DNA from: Aquimarina longa SW024
GTDB lineage: Bacteria > Bacteroidota > Bacteroidia > Flavobacteriales > Flavobacteriaceae
Length of the DNA: 64,000 nt
Assembly: GCF_001401755.1 (NCBI RefSeq)
Contig: NZ_AVQK01000024.1
Coordinates: 1 to 64,000 of the forward strand
Direction: 5' to 3'
Both the position numbers and the translations under genes were made by a program. Position 1 is the stretch's first letter; the number at the start of each line of letters is the position of its first letter. Below the pieces are notes generated by a model. It ran no database searches, was not told the origin of the DNA, and saw only the letters and a list, made by a program, of their open reading frames with translations. Positions 20,424 through 31,262 of the stretch are shown here, one piece after another.

Positions 20424-20857
20424 AAAGAATAAGTGTTAATATTTATATAAAAGTATAAAATTTAATATATACATTGTTTTTTTAGTGGTTGTTTTGATAT
20501 TTTTTATCATTTTTTAATTTTTAACCCTATAAATTTTAGGGTATAATTTTTTTATTGGAATAAAATGATTATTTGATATTGATTTTTCAGCACATTTTAA
20601 CGAAAACGTTTTCGTTAAAATGTGCTGAAAAATCAACTACCTATATTTTTACTCTAATTCGTAATTTTTTGATGTTTTTCTTAAAAAATGGATTGTCAAA
20701 TTCATAATTAGATGCCTTTATTTTGTGATTATTTTATTCAGCGCCATCTTTTTTTACATAGCTCAGAAAAGTTATGCTGAATAATTCTTTTTGTTTTTTC
20801 ATTCCTTAATGATTTGTTAATTTCATCATTCAGAAAAACATTTAAGCCAAAAGTAAT
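20424..20857. promoter_or_regulatory. Divergent control region between glnK-amt and gltBD
   Basis: These 434 bases separate two divergent nitrogen-assimilation operons and must contain both promoters. They hold a 58-bp perfect palindrome (20579-20636) and a smaller inverted repeat ACCCTA/TAGGGT (20524-20529 and 20537-20542). I found no exact TANNTTTG element at a sensible position for either gene. Confidence 0.6.
20579..20636. repeat. 58-bp perfect loopless palindrome
   Basis: Twenty-nine-base arms, perfectly complementary, meet between 20607 and 20608 with no spacer. The core CGAAAACGTTTTCG resembles a LacI-family operator with its central CG. It lies 156 bases upstream of glnK and about 221 upstream of gltB. 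It is not followed by a T-run, and it sits upstream of both genes, so a terminator role is unlikely; an operator or cruciform is more plausible. Confidence 0.8.
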
Positions 20858-23800
20858 ATGAAGAAACAAGGACTGTATCTACCGGAATTTGAGCATGACG
20901 CATGTGGTGCCGGATTTATATGTAGTTTGGAAGGAAAAAAATCAAATGATATTATTCATAAAGCTTTAGAGATTCTAGAAAAATTAGAACATCGAGGAGC
21001 AGTAAGTGCTGATGGAAAAACAGGGGATGGAGCAGGAATTCTTATTGATATTCCTCATGATTTTTTTGTCGAACATTGTGATTTTGAATTACCATTGGCA
21101 GGAGAATATGCTGTAAGTAATGTGTTTTTACCAAAGAAAGAAAATCAAAGGAAGTTTTGTATAGATACCTTTGAAAAAAATGTTACTGATCAGGGGCTTG
21201 TTTTATTGGGATGGAGAGATGTTCCTGTTGATCATGTTCATCTTGGAGAAATTGCTGCAACAACAGAACCTTTTATTAAACAAATATTTATAGGCAAAGG
21301 AGATAAAGAGCAAAGCTATTTTGATTTTAATCTAAAACTATTTACAGCAAGAAAGATTACAGAACATACAATATATGGATCTAAATTATCTGAAAGCAAA
21401 TTTTTCTACTTACCAAGTTTGTCAACCAAAACGTTAATATTTAAAGGGCTTTTAATGCCAGAAGATATTAAATTGTATTACACTGATCTTATGGATCCAA
21501 AAGTAGTAACACGATTAGCATTGGTGCATCAACGTTTTTCTACCAATACATTTCCTACTTGGGACCTCGCTCAGCCTTTTAGATATATGTGTCATAATGG
21601 AGAGATTAATACATTAAGAGGTAATGTTACCAGAATGCGATCTAGAGAAGAGTTATTAGAGAGTGATTGGTTTGGAGAAGATATCAAAAAAATACTGCCC
21701 GTAGTATTAAAAGGGAAATCAGATTCTGCATCTATGGATATGGTAGTAGAATTACTATTAATGACAGGAAGATCCCTTCCTGAAGTAATGATGATGATGG
21801 TGCCTGAGGCATGGGAAAAAAACCCACATATGTCTGAAGCTAAAAAAGCTTTTTATGAGTATAATTCTTGTACAATGGAGCCTTGGGATGGTCCTGCATC
21901 AATTCCTTTTACTGATGGCAATTATATCGGAGCAGTATTAGATAGAAATGGTCTTAGACCTTCTCGTTATAGTGTTACCAAAGATGGATATGTAATCATG
22001 TCTTCAGAAACAGGCGTGGTAGATCTAGAGCCAACTAATATAGATTATCATGGTAGATTAGAACCAGGTAAAATGTTTTTGGTTGATATGAGTGAAGGAA
22101 GAATTATTAATGATGAAGAAATTAAACAAAAAATAGCTTCAAAACATCCTTATAGGGAGTGGTTGAATGATAATCTGGTTCATTTAAAAGATATTCCATA
22201 TAATGATTGTCCATTGTTTTTAGGAGAAGAAACCGTTTCAAAACGCAAGGCGATATTTGGTTATACACAAGAAGATATAGATACAATTATTGCTCCAATG
22301 GGACAATTAGGAAAAGAACCTATTGGTTCTATGGGATCTGATACTCCAATAGCAGTGCTTTCAGAACGTCCACAATTGATTTATAATTATTTTAAACAAT
22401 TATTTGCTCAGGTAACTAATCCACCATTAGACGGAATTCGTGAAGAGTTAATTACAGATATTAGTTTAACATTAGGAGAGGATCACAATATATTTGATAT
22501 TAATGAAAAGCACTGTAACAAATTAAAAATACAGAATCCTGTAATATCTAAGGAAGATCTTGATAAAATAAAAACATATACAGATAAAGGTTTTAAAGTA
22601 GCTTCTATACCAATGTTGTATAACATTAATAAAGGTTTAAATGGCTTAGAAGATGCACTAGAGTTTTTGTTGAAAAGCGTATCAAATATTATTGATGAAG
22701 GAATTAATGTAGTCATCCTTTCTGACAGAAATGTAAGTAAACATAGAGCACCTATACCAGCTTTATTAGCATGTTCTTTTGTAAATAGTGGTTTGCAAAA
22801 ATTAGGAAAACGATCTAAAGTAAGTATTATTATTGAATCCGCAGAACCAAGAGAAGTACATCACTTTGCATTACTGTTTGGATATGGTGCAAGTGCTATC
22901 AATCCATACATGGTAAATGAGATTATAAGAGAAGAGATTGAAGAAAACAATATTTCTGGGTTAGCTTTTGAAGATGCAATATATAATTATAATAAAGCTG
23001 TTGGTAAGGGAGTATTGAAAGTGATGAATAAAATCGGAATTTCTACATTGAATTCATATAGAAGTTCTCAGTTATTCGAATGTATTGGTATTAATACCAA
23101 AGTAGTAGATCACTATTTCCCAAATACAGCGACACGTATAGAAGGTATTGGATTATATGAAATCGAAAAAGAAATATCTAAACGACATATAAAAGCATAT
23201 GTAGAGCAAGAAGTCGCAGCCAACTTAGACTTAGAAGTTGGAGGGCAATATCGATGGAGACGTAATGGAGAGAAGCATCAGTTTAATCCATTATCTGTTG
23301 CTAAATTACAGAAATCAGTACGTGATAATGATCCTAAAACGTATAAAGAATATGCAGAGCTTATTAATGAACAATCAAAAGCATTAATGACCATTCGTGG
23401 GTTACTGGAGTTTTCTAATTATGATCCTATTGCTATAGAAGAAGTAGAACCTTGGACAGAGATTGTAAAACGTTTTAAAACTGGAGCAATGTCATATGGT
23501 TCTATTAGTAAGGAAGCCCATGAAAATTTGGCTATTGCAATGAATCGTATTGGAGGAAAAAGTAACTCGGGAGAAGGAGGAGAGAATCCACTTCGTTTTT
23601 ATAAAGATGTTAATGGAGATTGGAAAAATAGTGCTATAAAACAAGTCGCTTCTGGTCGATTCGGAGTATCCTCAAACTATTTAACAAACGCTTCTGAGAT
23701 TCAGATTAAAATGGCACAGGGAGCTAAACCAGGGGAGGGAGGACAGTTGCCAGGACCAAAGGTAAATCCAGAGATTGCTAAAACTCGTAACTCTACACCA

Positions 23801-25360
23801 TATGTAGGATTAATTTCACCACCACCACATCATGATATTTATTCTATAGAGGATTTATCACAGTTGATCTATGATTTAAAATCTGCTAATCGAGAAGCAA
23901 GAATAAATGTAAAATTGGTATCAGAAGTAGGCGTAGGAACAATAGCATCTGGAGTTGCTAAAGCCAAAGCGGATGTTGTCTTGATTTCTGGATTTGATGG
24001 AGGAACAGGAGCCTCACCACTGACATCATTAAAACATGCAGGATTACCTTGGGAGTTAGGTGTTGCAGAAGCGCAGCAAACACTAGTAGGTAATAATCTG
24101 CGTAGTCGTATTGTATTAGAATGTGACGGACAATTAAAAACAGGACGGGATGTAGCAATTGCATGTTTACTTGGAGCAGAAGAATTTGGCTTTGCAACAG
24201 CTCCTCTTGTAGCATCAGGATGTATTATGATGCGTGTATGTCATTTAAATACTTGCCCTGTAGGTATTGCTACTCAAAATCCCGAATTACGTAAAAAATT
24301 TAAAGGTAAGCCAGAGCATGTAGTTAACTATATGTATTTCGTAGCTCAAGAACTACGAGAGATCATGGCACAATTAGGCTTCCGTACTATAAACGAAATG
24401 ATAGGGCAGGTAAGTAAATTAGATCATAAAAAAGCAATTGACCATTATAAGGCTGTAGGAATAGATCTTACTCCAATTTTGCATAAGGTAGAAACACCAC
24501 AAGGTGGTACTATATACAATACAGCAATACAAGATCACGGTTTAGAGAAGTCAATAGATTTTGAAATTATAGAACAAGCACATCCAGCATTGTTTCGTAA
24601 AGAAAAAACAACTTTAGATTTTGATATCTGTAATACCGATAGAGCAGTAGGAGCAATCCTAAGTAATGAAATTTCTAAAATATATGGAGCTCAAGGATTG
24701 CCCGATAATACATTGAAACTTAATTTTACAGGAGCAGCAGGGCAAAGTTTTGGTGCCTTTGCAACACGAGGGTTAACAATGGTAGTTAATGGTAATACTA
24801 ATGATTATCTTGGTAAAGGGCTTTCGGGAGCAAAATTGATTATAAAAGTCCCTGAAGAAGCAACACTTGTTCCTGAAAAAAATGTGATTACCGGTAATGT
24901 AACATTGTATGGTGCTACAGCAGGAGAAGTATATATTAATGGTAAAGCAGGAGAGCGATTCTGTGTACGTAACTCAGGTGCAAAGGCAGTGGTAGAAGGA
25001 ATAGGAGACCATGGCTGTGAGTATATGACAGGAGGTATTGCAGTAATACTAGGAGAAGTTGGTAGAAATTTTGGAGCAGGAATGTCTGGAGGTATTGCCT
25101 ATATCTATGATGATAAAAATACATTTAGAGAAAACTGTAATGAAGAAGCTCTTAATCTGGATCCTGTTAAGGAACAAAAGGATATTGCTGAGCTAAAACT
25201 ATTAATCGAGAATCATTATAATACTACTTTAAGTCCTTTGGCACAAAGAATTCTGGAAAACTGGGATAGTGAGTTATCTAAATTTATAAAAATCTTTCCA
25301 GAAGAATATAAGCAAGCTTTAAAAAGATTAGAAGAAGAAAAAAAATTAGCACAAGCATAA
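20858..25360 (+). CDS. gltB: Glutamate synthase (GOGAT) large subunit
   Basis: The 1500-residue protein, full length for the family, makes two glutamates from glutamine and 2-oxoglutarate together with the small subunit. The N-terminal class II amidotransferase domain has its nucleophile Cys16 ([11 protein letters not shown]), with the 15 preceding residues as propeptide. The central domain and FMN-binding synthase domain follow ([34 protein letters not shown], written here as the region near residues 945-970). The 3Fe-4S cysteines are in [13 protein letters not shown]. The C-terminal GXGXG beta-helix domain begins near 1240. It forms an operon with gltD 13 bases downstream and is divergent from glnK-amt. 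Confidence 0.97.
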   Translation: MKKQGLYLPEFEHDACGAGFICSLEGKKSNDIIHKALEILEKLEHRGAVSADGKTGDGAGILIDIPHDFFVEHCDFELPLAGEYAVSNVFLPKKENQRKFCIDTFEKNVTDQGLVLLGWRDVPVDHVHLGEIAATTEPFIKQIFIGKGDKEQSYFDFNLKLFTARKITEHTIYGSKLSESKFFYLPSLSTKTLIFKGLLMPEDIKLYYTDLMDPKVVTRLALVHQRFSTNTFPTWDLAQPFRYMCHNGEINTLRGNVTRMRSREELLESDWFGEDIKKILPVVLKGKSDSASMDMVVELLLMTGRSLPEVMMMMVPEAWEKNPHMSEAKKAFYEYNSCTMEPWDGPASIPFTDGNYIGAVLDRNGLRPSRYSVTKDGYVIMSSETGVVDLEPTNIDYHGRLEPGKMFLVDMSEGRIINDEEIKQKIASKHPYREWLNDNLVHLKDIPYNDCPLFLGEETVSKRKAIFGYTQEDIDTIIAPMGQLGKEPIGSMGSDTPIAVLSERPQLIYNYFKQLFAQVTNPPLDGIREELITDISLTLGEDHNIFDINEKHCNKLKIQNPVISKEDLDKIKTYTDKGFKVASIPMLYNINKGLNGLEDALEFLLKSVSNIIDEGINVVILSDRNVSKHRAPIPALLACSFVNSGLQKLGKRSKVSIIIESAEPREVHHFALLFGYGASAINPYMVNEIIREEIEENNISGLAFEDAIYNYNKAVGKGVLKVMNKIGISTLNSYRSSQLFECIGINTKVVDHYFPNTATRIEGIGLYEIEKEISKRHIKAYVEQEVAANLDLEVGGQYRWRRNGEKHQFNPLSVAKLQKSVRDNDPKTYKEYAELINEQSKALMTIRGLLEFSNYDPIAIEEVEPWTEIVKRFKTGAMSYGSISKEAHENLAIAMNRIGGKSNSGEGGENPLRFYKDVNGDWKNSAIKQVASGRFGVSSNYLTNASEIQIKMAQGAKPGEGGQLPGPKVNPEIAKTRNSTPYVGLISPPPHHDIYSIEDLSQLIYDLKSANREARINVKLVSEVGVGTIASGVAKAKADVVLISGFDGGTGASPLTSLKHAGLPWELGVAEAQQTLVGNNLRSRIVLECDGQLKTGRDVAIACLLGAEEFGFATAPLVASGCIMMRVCHLNTCPVGIATQNPELRKKFKGKPEHVVNYMYFVAQELREIMAQLGFRTINEMIGQVSKLDHKKAIDHYKAVGIDLTPILHKVETPQGGTIYNTAIQDHGLEKSIDFEIIEQAHPALFRKEKTTLDFDICNTDRAVGAILSNEISKIYGAQGLPDNTLKLNFTGAAGQSFGAFATRGLTMVVNGNTNDYLGKGLSGAKLIIKVPEEATLVPEKNVITGNVTLYGATAGEVYINGKAGERFCVRNSGAKAVVEGIGDHGCEYMTGGIAVILGEVGRNFGAGMSGGIAYIYDDKNTFRENCNEEALNLDPVKEQKDIAELKLLIENHYNTTLSPLAQRILENWDSELSKFIKIFPEEYKQALKRLEEEKKLAQA

Positions 25361-25373
25361 AACGATATTGGAC

Positions 25374-26837
25374 ATGGGAAAGATAACCGGATTTTTAGAA
25401 TTTGAAAGAGAAATAGAGCAGTACAGACCTGTAAAAGATCGTATAAAAGGATATAAAGAGTTCACGGTAGAGATGCCTGAAAAAAAACTTAAAAACCAAG
25501 GAGCACGATGCATGGATTGTGGTATACCATTTTGTCATAGTGGATGCCCACTAGGTAACCTAATCCCTGATTTTAATGATGCTGTGTATCGTAGTAAATG
25601 GGAAAAAGCAGCACGTATCCTGCACTCTACTAATAATTTTCCTGAGTTTACTGGACGATTATGTCCAGCACCATGCGAAGAAGCTTGTGTATTAGGAATA
25701 AATGAAAATCCTGTAACAATAGAGAATATAGAAAAAAATATTGTCGAACAAGCTTTTAAAAATGGTTGGATTAAAGCTAACCCACCAAAAGAGAGAACAG
25801 GTAAGACAGTAGCAGTAATAGGATCAGGACCAGCAGGTTTAGCTACAGCTCAGCAATTAAATCGTGCAGGACACTTGGTTACAGTTTTTGAAAGAGATGA
25901 AAAAGTAGGAGGATTATTACGTTATGGTATTCCTGATTTTAAAATGGAAAAGCATATAATTGATCGTCGTGTTACTGTTTTAGAAGAAGAAGGTATTATT
26001 TTTAAAGTTAATACTCATATTGGTAAAGATATTAAAGCAGATCAATTAAAGCTAGATTTTGATGCAGTTGTATTATGTACAGGAGCTACAGTTCGCCGTA
26101 ATTTACCAGTAAAAGGATCAAATCTAAAAGGAGTAGTCCAAGCAATGGACTTTTTGCCTCAGAATAATCGTAGAGTAGATGGGATTAAAGATTTAGGAGA
26201 AGAAATTTTAGCGACTAATAAAGATGTCATTGTTATAGGAGGAGGAGATACTGGGTCAGATTGTATTGGTACTTCGGTACGTCATGGAGCTACTTCTGTA
26301 ATTAATTTTGAGATTATGGGTAAAGGAACCATAGAACGTCCAACAAACCAACCCTGGCCATTTTGGCCTATGCGTTTACGTACCAGTTCCTCGCATCAAG
26401 AAGGAGTAGAGCGTAATTGGAGTATTTCTACCAAAGAGTTTTTAGGAGATGAAAATGGAAACTTAAGAGGAGTAATTACTACACAAGTAGAATGGGTAAA
26501 AGTAAATGGACGGTTTACATTAAAAGAAGTTCCTAATACAGAGAAAGAATGGAAATGTGAGTTAGCACTATTAGCACTAGGGTTTACAGGATCAGAACCT
26601 ACAATAGCAGAGCAATTAGGTATTGATATGGATGCAAGAACTAATGTTAAAGCTACAGAAAAAGACTATACAACTACTGTAAAAGGAGTTTTTGCAGCAG
26701 GAGACACTCGTAGAGGGCAATCACTGATTGTATGGGCTATTGCTGAAGGAAGACAAGCAGCATACCATGTAGATACTTTTCTAATGGGTACTTCTAATTT
26801 GCCGCTTAAAGGAGACGGAGATTTACCAAGAGTATAA
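25374..26837 (+). CDS. gltD: Glutamate synthase small subunit
   Basis: The ATG at 25374 is used; a TTG two codons earlier is less likely. The 487-residue flavoprotein passes electrons from NAD(P)H to the large subunit. The N-terminal iron-sulfur domain carries CMDCGIPFCHSGCPLGN and LCPAPCEEACVL (two 4Fe-4S clusters). FAD binds at AVIGSGPAGLA and NAD(P) at VIGGGDTGSD, with the closing FAD motif GVFAAGDTRRGQSL. It starts 13 bases after gltB and ends before a clear terminator, so the operon is gltB-gltD. Confidence 0.97.
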   Translation: MGKITGFLEFEREIEQYRPVKDRIKGYKEFTVEMPEKKLKNQGARCMDCGIPFCHSGCPLGNLIPDFNDAVYRSKWEKAARILHSTNNFPEFTGRLCPAPCEEACVLGINENPVTIENIEKNIVEQAFKNGWIKANPPKERTGKTVAVIGSGPAGLATAQQLNRAGHLVTVFERDEKVGGLLRYGIPDFKMEKHIIDRRVTVLEEEGIIFKVNTHIGKDIKADQLKLDFDAVVLCTGATVRRNLPVKGSNLKGVVQAMDFLPQNNRRVDGIKDLGEEILATNKDVIVIGGGDTGSDCIGTSVRHGATSVINFEIMGKGTIERPTNQPWPFWPMRLRTSSSHQEGVERNWSISTKEFLGDENGNLRGVITTQVEWVKVNGRFTLKEVPNTEKEWKCELALLALGFTGSEPTIAEQLGIDMDARTNVKATEKDYTTTVKGVFAAGDTRRGQSLIVWAIAEGRQAAYHVDTFLMGTSNLPLKGDGDLPRV

Positions 26838-26902
26838 AAATAATACTAGTAAGGTTTATATTATATTTATTTTGTATAAATACTCTTACTCATTTTTGTT
26901 AC

Positions 26903-26939
26903 GAAAAAGAGCCACTAATTTTATATTAGTAGCTCTTTT
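26903..26939 (+). terminator. Terminator of gltBD
   Basis: AAAGAGCCACTAAT pairs with ATTAGTAGCTCTTT with one mismatch and is followed by T residues. It lies 65 bases after the gltD stop. Confidence 0.8.
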
Positions 26940-27039
26940 ATTGGTTTAAAGAATAATGAAAAATAATATCTCTTAGATCACCTCATTTCATAATATATTA
27001 ATTTTATAAGTATAGAGAAGAAATATAAAATTATCATGG

Positions 27040-27047
27040 TATCTTTG
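27040..27047 (+). promoter_or_regulatory. -7 promoter element (TATCTTTG) upstream of trmL
   Basis: An exact TANNTTTG match 35 bases before the ATG at 27083, predicting a leader of about 29 bases. No convincing -33 TTG at the usual distance. Confidence 0.45.
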
Positions 27048-27082
27048 ATTGTTTGATTATACAATAAAAAAATAGGTTATAT

Positions 27083-27541
27083 ATGGGATATAATATTGTA
27101 TTAATAGAACCAGAAATCCCTACTAATACAGGGAATATAGGACGACTTAGTTTAGCTTCAGGTTCTACATTACATTTAGTAAAACCATTCGGATTTGAGA
27201 TCAATGACTCTAGATTAAAGAGAGCAGGATTAGATTATTGGAAAAATATTTCTTTACATATATACGAGAGTATAGAAGATTTTTTTTCTACACATACAGA
27301 TAAGAATATAGTATATCTTTCTAGTCATGGAAAGAAAGAATACTGTTCTATTGATTATAAAGATGATATGTTTCTTGTTTTTGGAAAAGAATCTGTAGGT
27401 TTACCTAAGAGTATTATTGATAAAAATTCAGATAGATTATATAAAATACCAATTTATAGTGAGCATATTAGAAGCTTAAATCTAGCCAATGCTGTTAGTA
27501 TAGTGGTTTATGAAGGAATAAGAGTTTTGAATACAAAATAA
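27083..27541 (+). CDS. trmL: tRNA (cytidine/uridine(34)-2'-O)-methyltransferase TrmL
   Basis: The 152-residue minimal SPOUT methyltransferase consists of the knot domain alone. Motifs are IVLIEPEIPTNTGNIGRL at the N-terminus, LVFGKESVGLP, and IPIYSEHIRSLNLANAVSIVVYE. It methylates the ribose of the wobble base 34 in certain leucine tRNAs. The length and the lack of an RNA-binding extension separate it from TrmH (8283-8942). It is a single gene between the gltBD terminator and a convergent methyltransferase-like gene. Confidence 0.94.
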   Translation: MGYNIVLIEPEIPTNTGNIGRLSLASGSTLHLVKPFGFEINDSRLKRAGLDYWKNISLHIYESIEDFFSTHTDKNIVYLSSHGKKEYCSIDYKDDMFLVFGKESVGLPKSIIDKNSDRLYKIPIYSEHIRSLNLANAVSIVVYEGIRVLNTK

Positions 27542-27583
27542 TAGAATAAGTTTTTTTAGTAAAAACATATAGGTCTTGTTATT

Positions 27584-28279
27584 TTAAAAAGATAGAGATT
27601 CTACAGTATCGTTAGGTAGAATATTGCTGTATTTTTTTCCAATCAATAAAGTATTGGTACCCTGAACTTGATTATATTGTATAAAATCAATATCTGGTTT
27701 CACTAGTGATTTTAGGTGTTTAATAGCCGAATTTTCTATTACATTTATTCCTGCATTAAATACTACGTACCCATCTACTTTTACCAGAGGAATCAAATTT
27801 TTCCAAAAAGTATTTTGATAAAACTGTTTAGGAACTTGGTTGTCTATAAAGATATCTATAATTATGATTTCAAATTGTTTTTTACACTGTCCGATATAAG
27901 AGAATGCATCTTCACAGTTGATTTCTAGATTATGATTATGAGTAATATTAAATTCATCTTTAGCAATTTTAATCACAACCTCATCAATCTCAATTGCGGT
28001 TATTTTACCTTGATGGTTAAATTTATTTCTAAGACTATGTATAATGCTCCCCCCACCAAGCCCTAATAGTAAAATTTCACTTGTAGTAGGGATCTCTATT
28101 TTAGTGAGTCCGTAGGTGAGTAATTTTTGTAAAGATCCATAGGAGTAGTTCGCGTTTTGACTATCAAGAACTTTCTTTCCATTCATCCATGTAACTTCTA
28201 ATGTGCCATTAATTTTGGAAGACACCTCTTTTGTAAATGGCCATAGGTAACTTACTATTTTTTTTATGAATTTTTGCAT
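27584..28279 (-). CDS. Spermidine-synthase-like SAM-dependent protein
   Basis: The start at 28279 (MQKFIKKIV) is preferred to the ATG 13 codons upstream, whose translation is Tyr/Ile-rich and family-untypical. The 231-residue protein has the Rossmann fold of the polyamine-synthase/methyltransferase superfamily: ILLLGLGGGSIIHSL (nucleotide/SAM loop), ITAIEIDEVVIKIAKDEF (acidic residue for the ribose) and IIIDIFIDNQVP at the catalytic loop. The substrate region differs from true spermidine synthases and no SAM decarboxylase gene is nearby, so polyamine synthesis is not assured. Small stand-alone members of this type are common in Flavobacteriaceae with unknown substrates. Confidence 0.8.
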   Translation of the reverse strand: MQKFIKKIVSYLWPFTKEVSSKINGTLEVTWMNGKKVLDSQNANYSYGSLQKLLTYGLTKIEIPTTSEILLLGLGGGSIIHSLRNKFNHQGKITAIEIDEVVIKIAKDEFNITHNHNLEINCEDAFSYIGQCKKQFEIIIIDIFIDNQVPKQFYQNTFWKNLIPLVKVDGYVVFNAGINVIENSAIKHLKSLVKPDIDFIQYNQVQGTNTLLIGKKYSNILPNDTVESLSF

Positions 28280-28352
28280 CAGAATATACCTGTTGATATA
28301 ATAAAGGTAATATATCAACAGGCATGTTGTTGATATTGTAAATGTGTAATTG

Positions 28353-28751
28353 TTATAGTGCTAGCGCTCCAGTTTCTGCCACTGTATGATCATTTTCTAC
28401 ACTACTTCCACTAACTCCTATGGCACCTATTATTTCTCCTGATTCATTTTTGATAGGTACACCTCCAGGAAAAGTAATTAACCCTCCATTAGAATGTTCT
28501 ATATTGTATAAAGCACCACCAGGCTGAGAAAGTTCTCCGATAGTTCCGGTATTCATATCAAAAAAACGAGCAGTTTTTGCTTTTTTAATAGAAATATCTG
28601 TTGATCCAAGCCAAGCTTGGTCCATACGAGCAAATGCAACAAGATTAGCTCCTGAATCTACTACTGCAATATTCATTTTTGTGTTAATCGCTATAGCTTT
28701 TTCTTTTGCCGCTATAATAACTTTTTCTGCTTGTTCTAGAGTAATATTCAT
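28353..28751 (-). CDS. HbpS/GlcG family (DUF336) heme-binding-like protein
   Basis: This is a 132-residue single-domain protein. The family pattern is plain: [58 protein letters not shown] and [22 protein letters not shown]. Members form oligomers. HbpS of Streptomyces binds heme in redox sensing, while GlcG is of unknown function in glycolate operons. No sensor kinase or glycolate genes are near, so the role is open. It is 73 bases upstream of and on the same strand as the spermidine-synthase-like gene, so the two may be co-transcribed. Confidence 0.9.
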   Translation of the reverse strand: MNITLEQAEKVIIAAKEKAIAINTKMNIAVVDSGANLVAFARMDQAWLGSTDISIKKAKTARFFDMNTGTIGELSQPGGALYNIEHSNGGLITFPGGVPIKNESGEIIGAIGVSGSSVENDHTVAETGALAL

Positions 28752-28983
28752 GATTTATGTTTATGATGATTAAGATTCAAAATTAAAGGTTACTGTTTGA
28801 TTTTTGAATGTTTTTTTAATCTAATTAATTTTTGGGAGTTGTTTTCTCGAAGAGATATGTACACTCTTACTCTAAGAACTAGCTTTTATACATTTATATA
28901 AACCTTCAATACAATCGGTCAAAATATTTTGTTAGCGTTGTTGTTATTTTGCCATTTCATTAACTAAATTAAATATATCAATA

Positions 28984-31023
28984 ATGAAAAAAATAATAGT
29001 ATTATGCATGTTAGTCTTCAGCAGTTTAATTTCTTTAAAAGCTCAAGAAACAAAAGATAGCTTTTTACACACAAGATATACCTCATATTCTGAATTTTTT
29101 GCAAATATTCTAGGTGCTTCTCATTTATTAAAAGTTCCTAGCACTTTTGAGAATGGAGAATATATTTTAAGAGATACAGAACGTAATATTGTAGTTTTAA
29201 TAAATGGCAAAGAAATAAGAAATAAGAATAACAAATGGGGTACTGAAATAAGAGAAGTTTTAGATAAAAAAAATGCTATATATGAGGCATATTGGGCAGT
29301 GCAGAAAGCTTATGATTATTTTGAAGAAAAACTTGGTTTTACCCCATTCAATGGTGAAAAATTAACAATAACAACAGGAGAAGGAAATTATATTTCAAAA
29401 ACTAGAACTATTGAGGCAGCCAACCCTAATTCATCCACTTTAGATATTGTTACTCACGAATTAGTTCATGGTATTTTGATAGATAATTTTGGTGAATCAA
29501 TAGGAACGGGTCCTGTTGCAGAAACATTTTGTGATTTTTTTGGGATTTTTGCAGAACATCGATACAAACCCTATAGTCGTCTTTGGCTTATAGGAGATGA
29601 AGCACGAGTGATTAGAAATCCTAAAGAGCCTTTTAGTGTAGATGTAAATTTTAGTGGCCCTAATTATAAAGGGGTTCATGAATTAGGAAAATGGTTGTAC
29701 ATCAGTACAATGGGAGAAAAAGGGGTAAATCGTAATGGAAAACAGTATGAGGTTAATGGTATAGGTTTTGCACCCTTAGAAAAATTGTTTTTAAAATTAA
29801 TAATGGATAAAGATAGTTTTTCTAAAATCGGAATAAGAGAAAATTTTCGTCCACAGGTTCTAAAATCAGCAATCGAAATGTTTGGTGAAGATTCTGCAGA
29901 GGTGATTGCTATGACTAATGCTTTTTTTGCTATTGGATATGGGGAATCTCACTCTAAAAAAACGAATATAGGAAAGCCAATAGATAGTCAAAGCCCTAGT
30001 AAACCAAGAAATCTTTCTAGAAATACGAGAAAAGGTCCGGTATTCTTAAAATGGAATAGTAGTTCTGATAATGTAGGAGTTACTGGATATAGTATTTATT
30101 TAGGAAAAAAACTTATTGGGCAAAGTAAGGTTAGTAGTTTTATTATTCCTCCATATGTTTTAACTAATGGAGATTTAGTGTTTAGTGTTGCAGCACATGA
30201 TTTAGCAGGTAATTTGTCTGAAAAAGCAAGAATTGTTTTTGAATCGAATAAGTTAGATGATATACATTGTAATATTGATATTCCTGTAAGTGAAAAACAT
30301 AAAATTAGTAACATAAAAATAGGTGATTTTGAAAATACTTCTAATGATAGTAATGGTTATAGCGATTTCACCAATAAAACCATTTCTTTAAAACCTGGTT
30401 CACATAGAATAGAGATCACTACTAATGATGCTCTTTCTGAAGAAGACCTTAAAAATTATGAATCTCCTAATATTTTTGTATGGATTGATTTTAACAGAGA
30501 TACTATTTTTGATGAAGGAGAATTGATAGTTGATGCAGATTTATGGTATTTAGAGGATGAAGAAAATTCATTTGCTGGATCTGAAAACCCTCAATTTTTT
30601 AAGAATTTTTCTATACCAGAAGAGTTAGTTAAAAACAAACCGATGCGAATGAGAATAAAATATATGTTTGGTGTAAATGATACTACTAAAAACACTCCTT
30701 GTTCAGCATTCGATCAAGGAGAGGTAGAGGATTATCTACTCGAAATAAAGGATGCTGACCCTGAAGACACGAAGCAAAAGAAATTGGTTATTTTTCCTAA
30801 CCCTGTTTCTACGTTTGAGTATATTAATATAAAAGGAAAGAGCTTAACCAATAGTTCTTTTACTATTATTGATGCTCGAACAGCAGAAGAAGTTGAGCAA
30901 GGTGTGATAAAGAATAATATTATTAATCTAGGAGATCTGTTCTTGGATCAAAGTACTATATATATATTAGTTGTTGTTACACAAAATGGAGAAAGAATAA
31001 CAAGTACTTTTCTTACGAAATAA
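28984..31023 (+). CDS. Secreted thermolysin-like metalloprotease with fibronectin III, GEVED and T9SS sorting domains
   Basis: The 679-residue protein has a signal peptide ending SLKAQ. The catalytic domain (about 90-320) has HELVH at 158-162, a likely third zinc ligand Glu180 in AETFCDFFG, and a possible catalytic His232 in KGVHELG, the M4/thermolysin pattern in a compact form. No large propeptide is evident. Residues about 340-420 are a fibronectin type III module (KPRNLSRNTRKGPVFLKWNSS), about 425-585 a GEVED domain (FVWIDFNRDTIFDEGELI, QGEVEDYLLEI) and about 600-679 the T9SS type A sorting tail (VIFPNPVS start, ITSTFLTK end). It should be an extracellular protease exported by T9SS. It is monocistronic with its own terminator. 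Confidence 0.9.
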   Translation: MKKIIVLCMLVFSSLISLKAQETKDSFLHTRYTSYSEFFANILGASHLLKVPSTFENGEYILRDTERNIVVLINGKEIRNKNNKWGTEIREVLDKKNAIYEAYWAVQKAYDYFEEKLGFTPFNGEKLTITTGEGNYISKTRTIEAANPNSSTLDIVTHELVHGILIDNFGESIGTGPVAETFCDFFGIFAEHRYKPYSRLWLIGDEARVIRNPKEPFSVDVNFSGPNYKGVHELGKWLYISTMGEKGVNRNGKQYEVNGIGFAPLEKLFLKLIMDKDSFSKIGIRENFRPQVLKSAIEMFGEDSAEVIAMTNAFFAIGYGESHSKKTNIGKPIDSQSPSKPRNLSRNTRKGPVFLKWNSSSDNVGVTGYSIYLGKKLIGQSKVSSFIIPPYVLTNGDLVFSVAAHDLAGNLSEKARIVFESNKLDDIHCNIDIPVSEKHKISNIKIGDFENTSNDSNGYSDFTNKTISLKPGSHRIEITTNDALSEEDLKNYESPNIFVWIDFNRDTIFDEGELIVDADLWYLEDEENSFAGSENPQFFKNFSIPEELVKNKPMRMRIKYMFGVNDTTKNTPCSAFDQGEVEDYLLEIKDADPEDTKQKKLVIFPNPVSTFEYINIKGKSLTNSSFTIIDARTAEEVEQGVIKNNIINLGDLFLDQSTIYILVVVTQNGERITSTFLTK

Positions 31024-31052
31024 TAATGATTTATAACAGTATTTAGCGAACG

Positions 31053-31090
31053 AAAAAAAACCTTTTTCTTTATCGAGAAAGGTTTTTTTT
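31053..31090 (+). terminator. Terminator of the metalloprotease gene
   Basis: A run of eight A then CCTTT pairs with AAAGG followed by eight T, around an imperfect loop. It can act in both directions. Confidence 0.85.
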
Positions 31091-31208
31091 GATTTTTTAT
31101 AATGGTAGTGTTTAGTCCAAAAGATGTTCAGAAGGATCAAAAAGATGTTCCATTTAACTCTAAGAGTACAATTTTTAATAGTATTGGTTAAAAATTTAGC
31201 CTTAGAGG

Positions 31209-31262
31209 TTAAAAATTTAAGGTAAAGAGTTAAACATTTAACTCTTTACCTTAAATTTTTAA
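31209..31262. repeat. 54-bp perfect palindrome, 26-bp arms with CA centre
   Basis: The left arm runs from TTAAAAATTTAAGG to GAGTTAAA, the right arm is its exact complement, and only two bases (31235-31236) separate them. It lies well after the protease terminator and about 610 bases before the next gene, in repeat-rich DNA. Confidence 0.8.

Noticed and set aside
20579..20636. Reading the long palindrome as a Rho-independent terminator
   Set aside because: It lacks a T-run on either side and lies upstream of both divergent genes, where no transcript should end.
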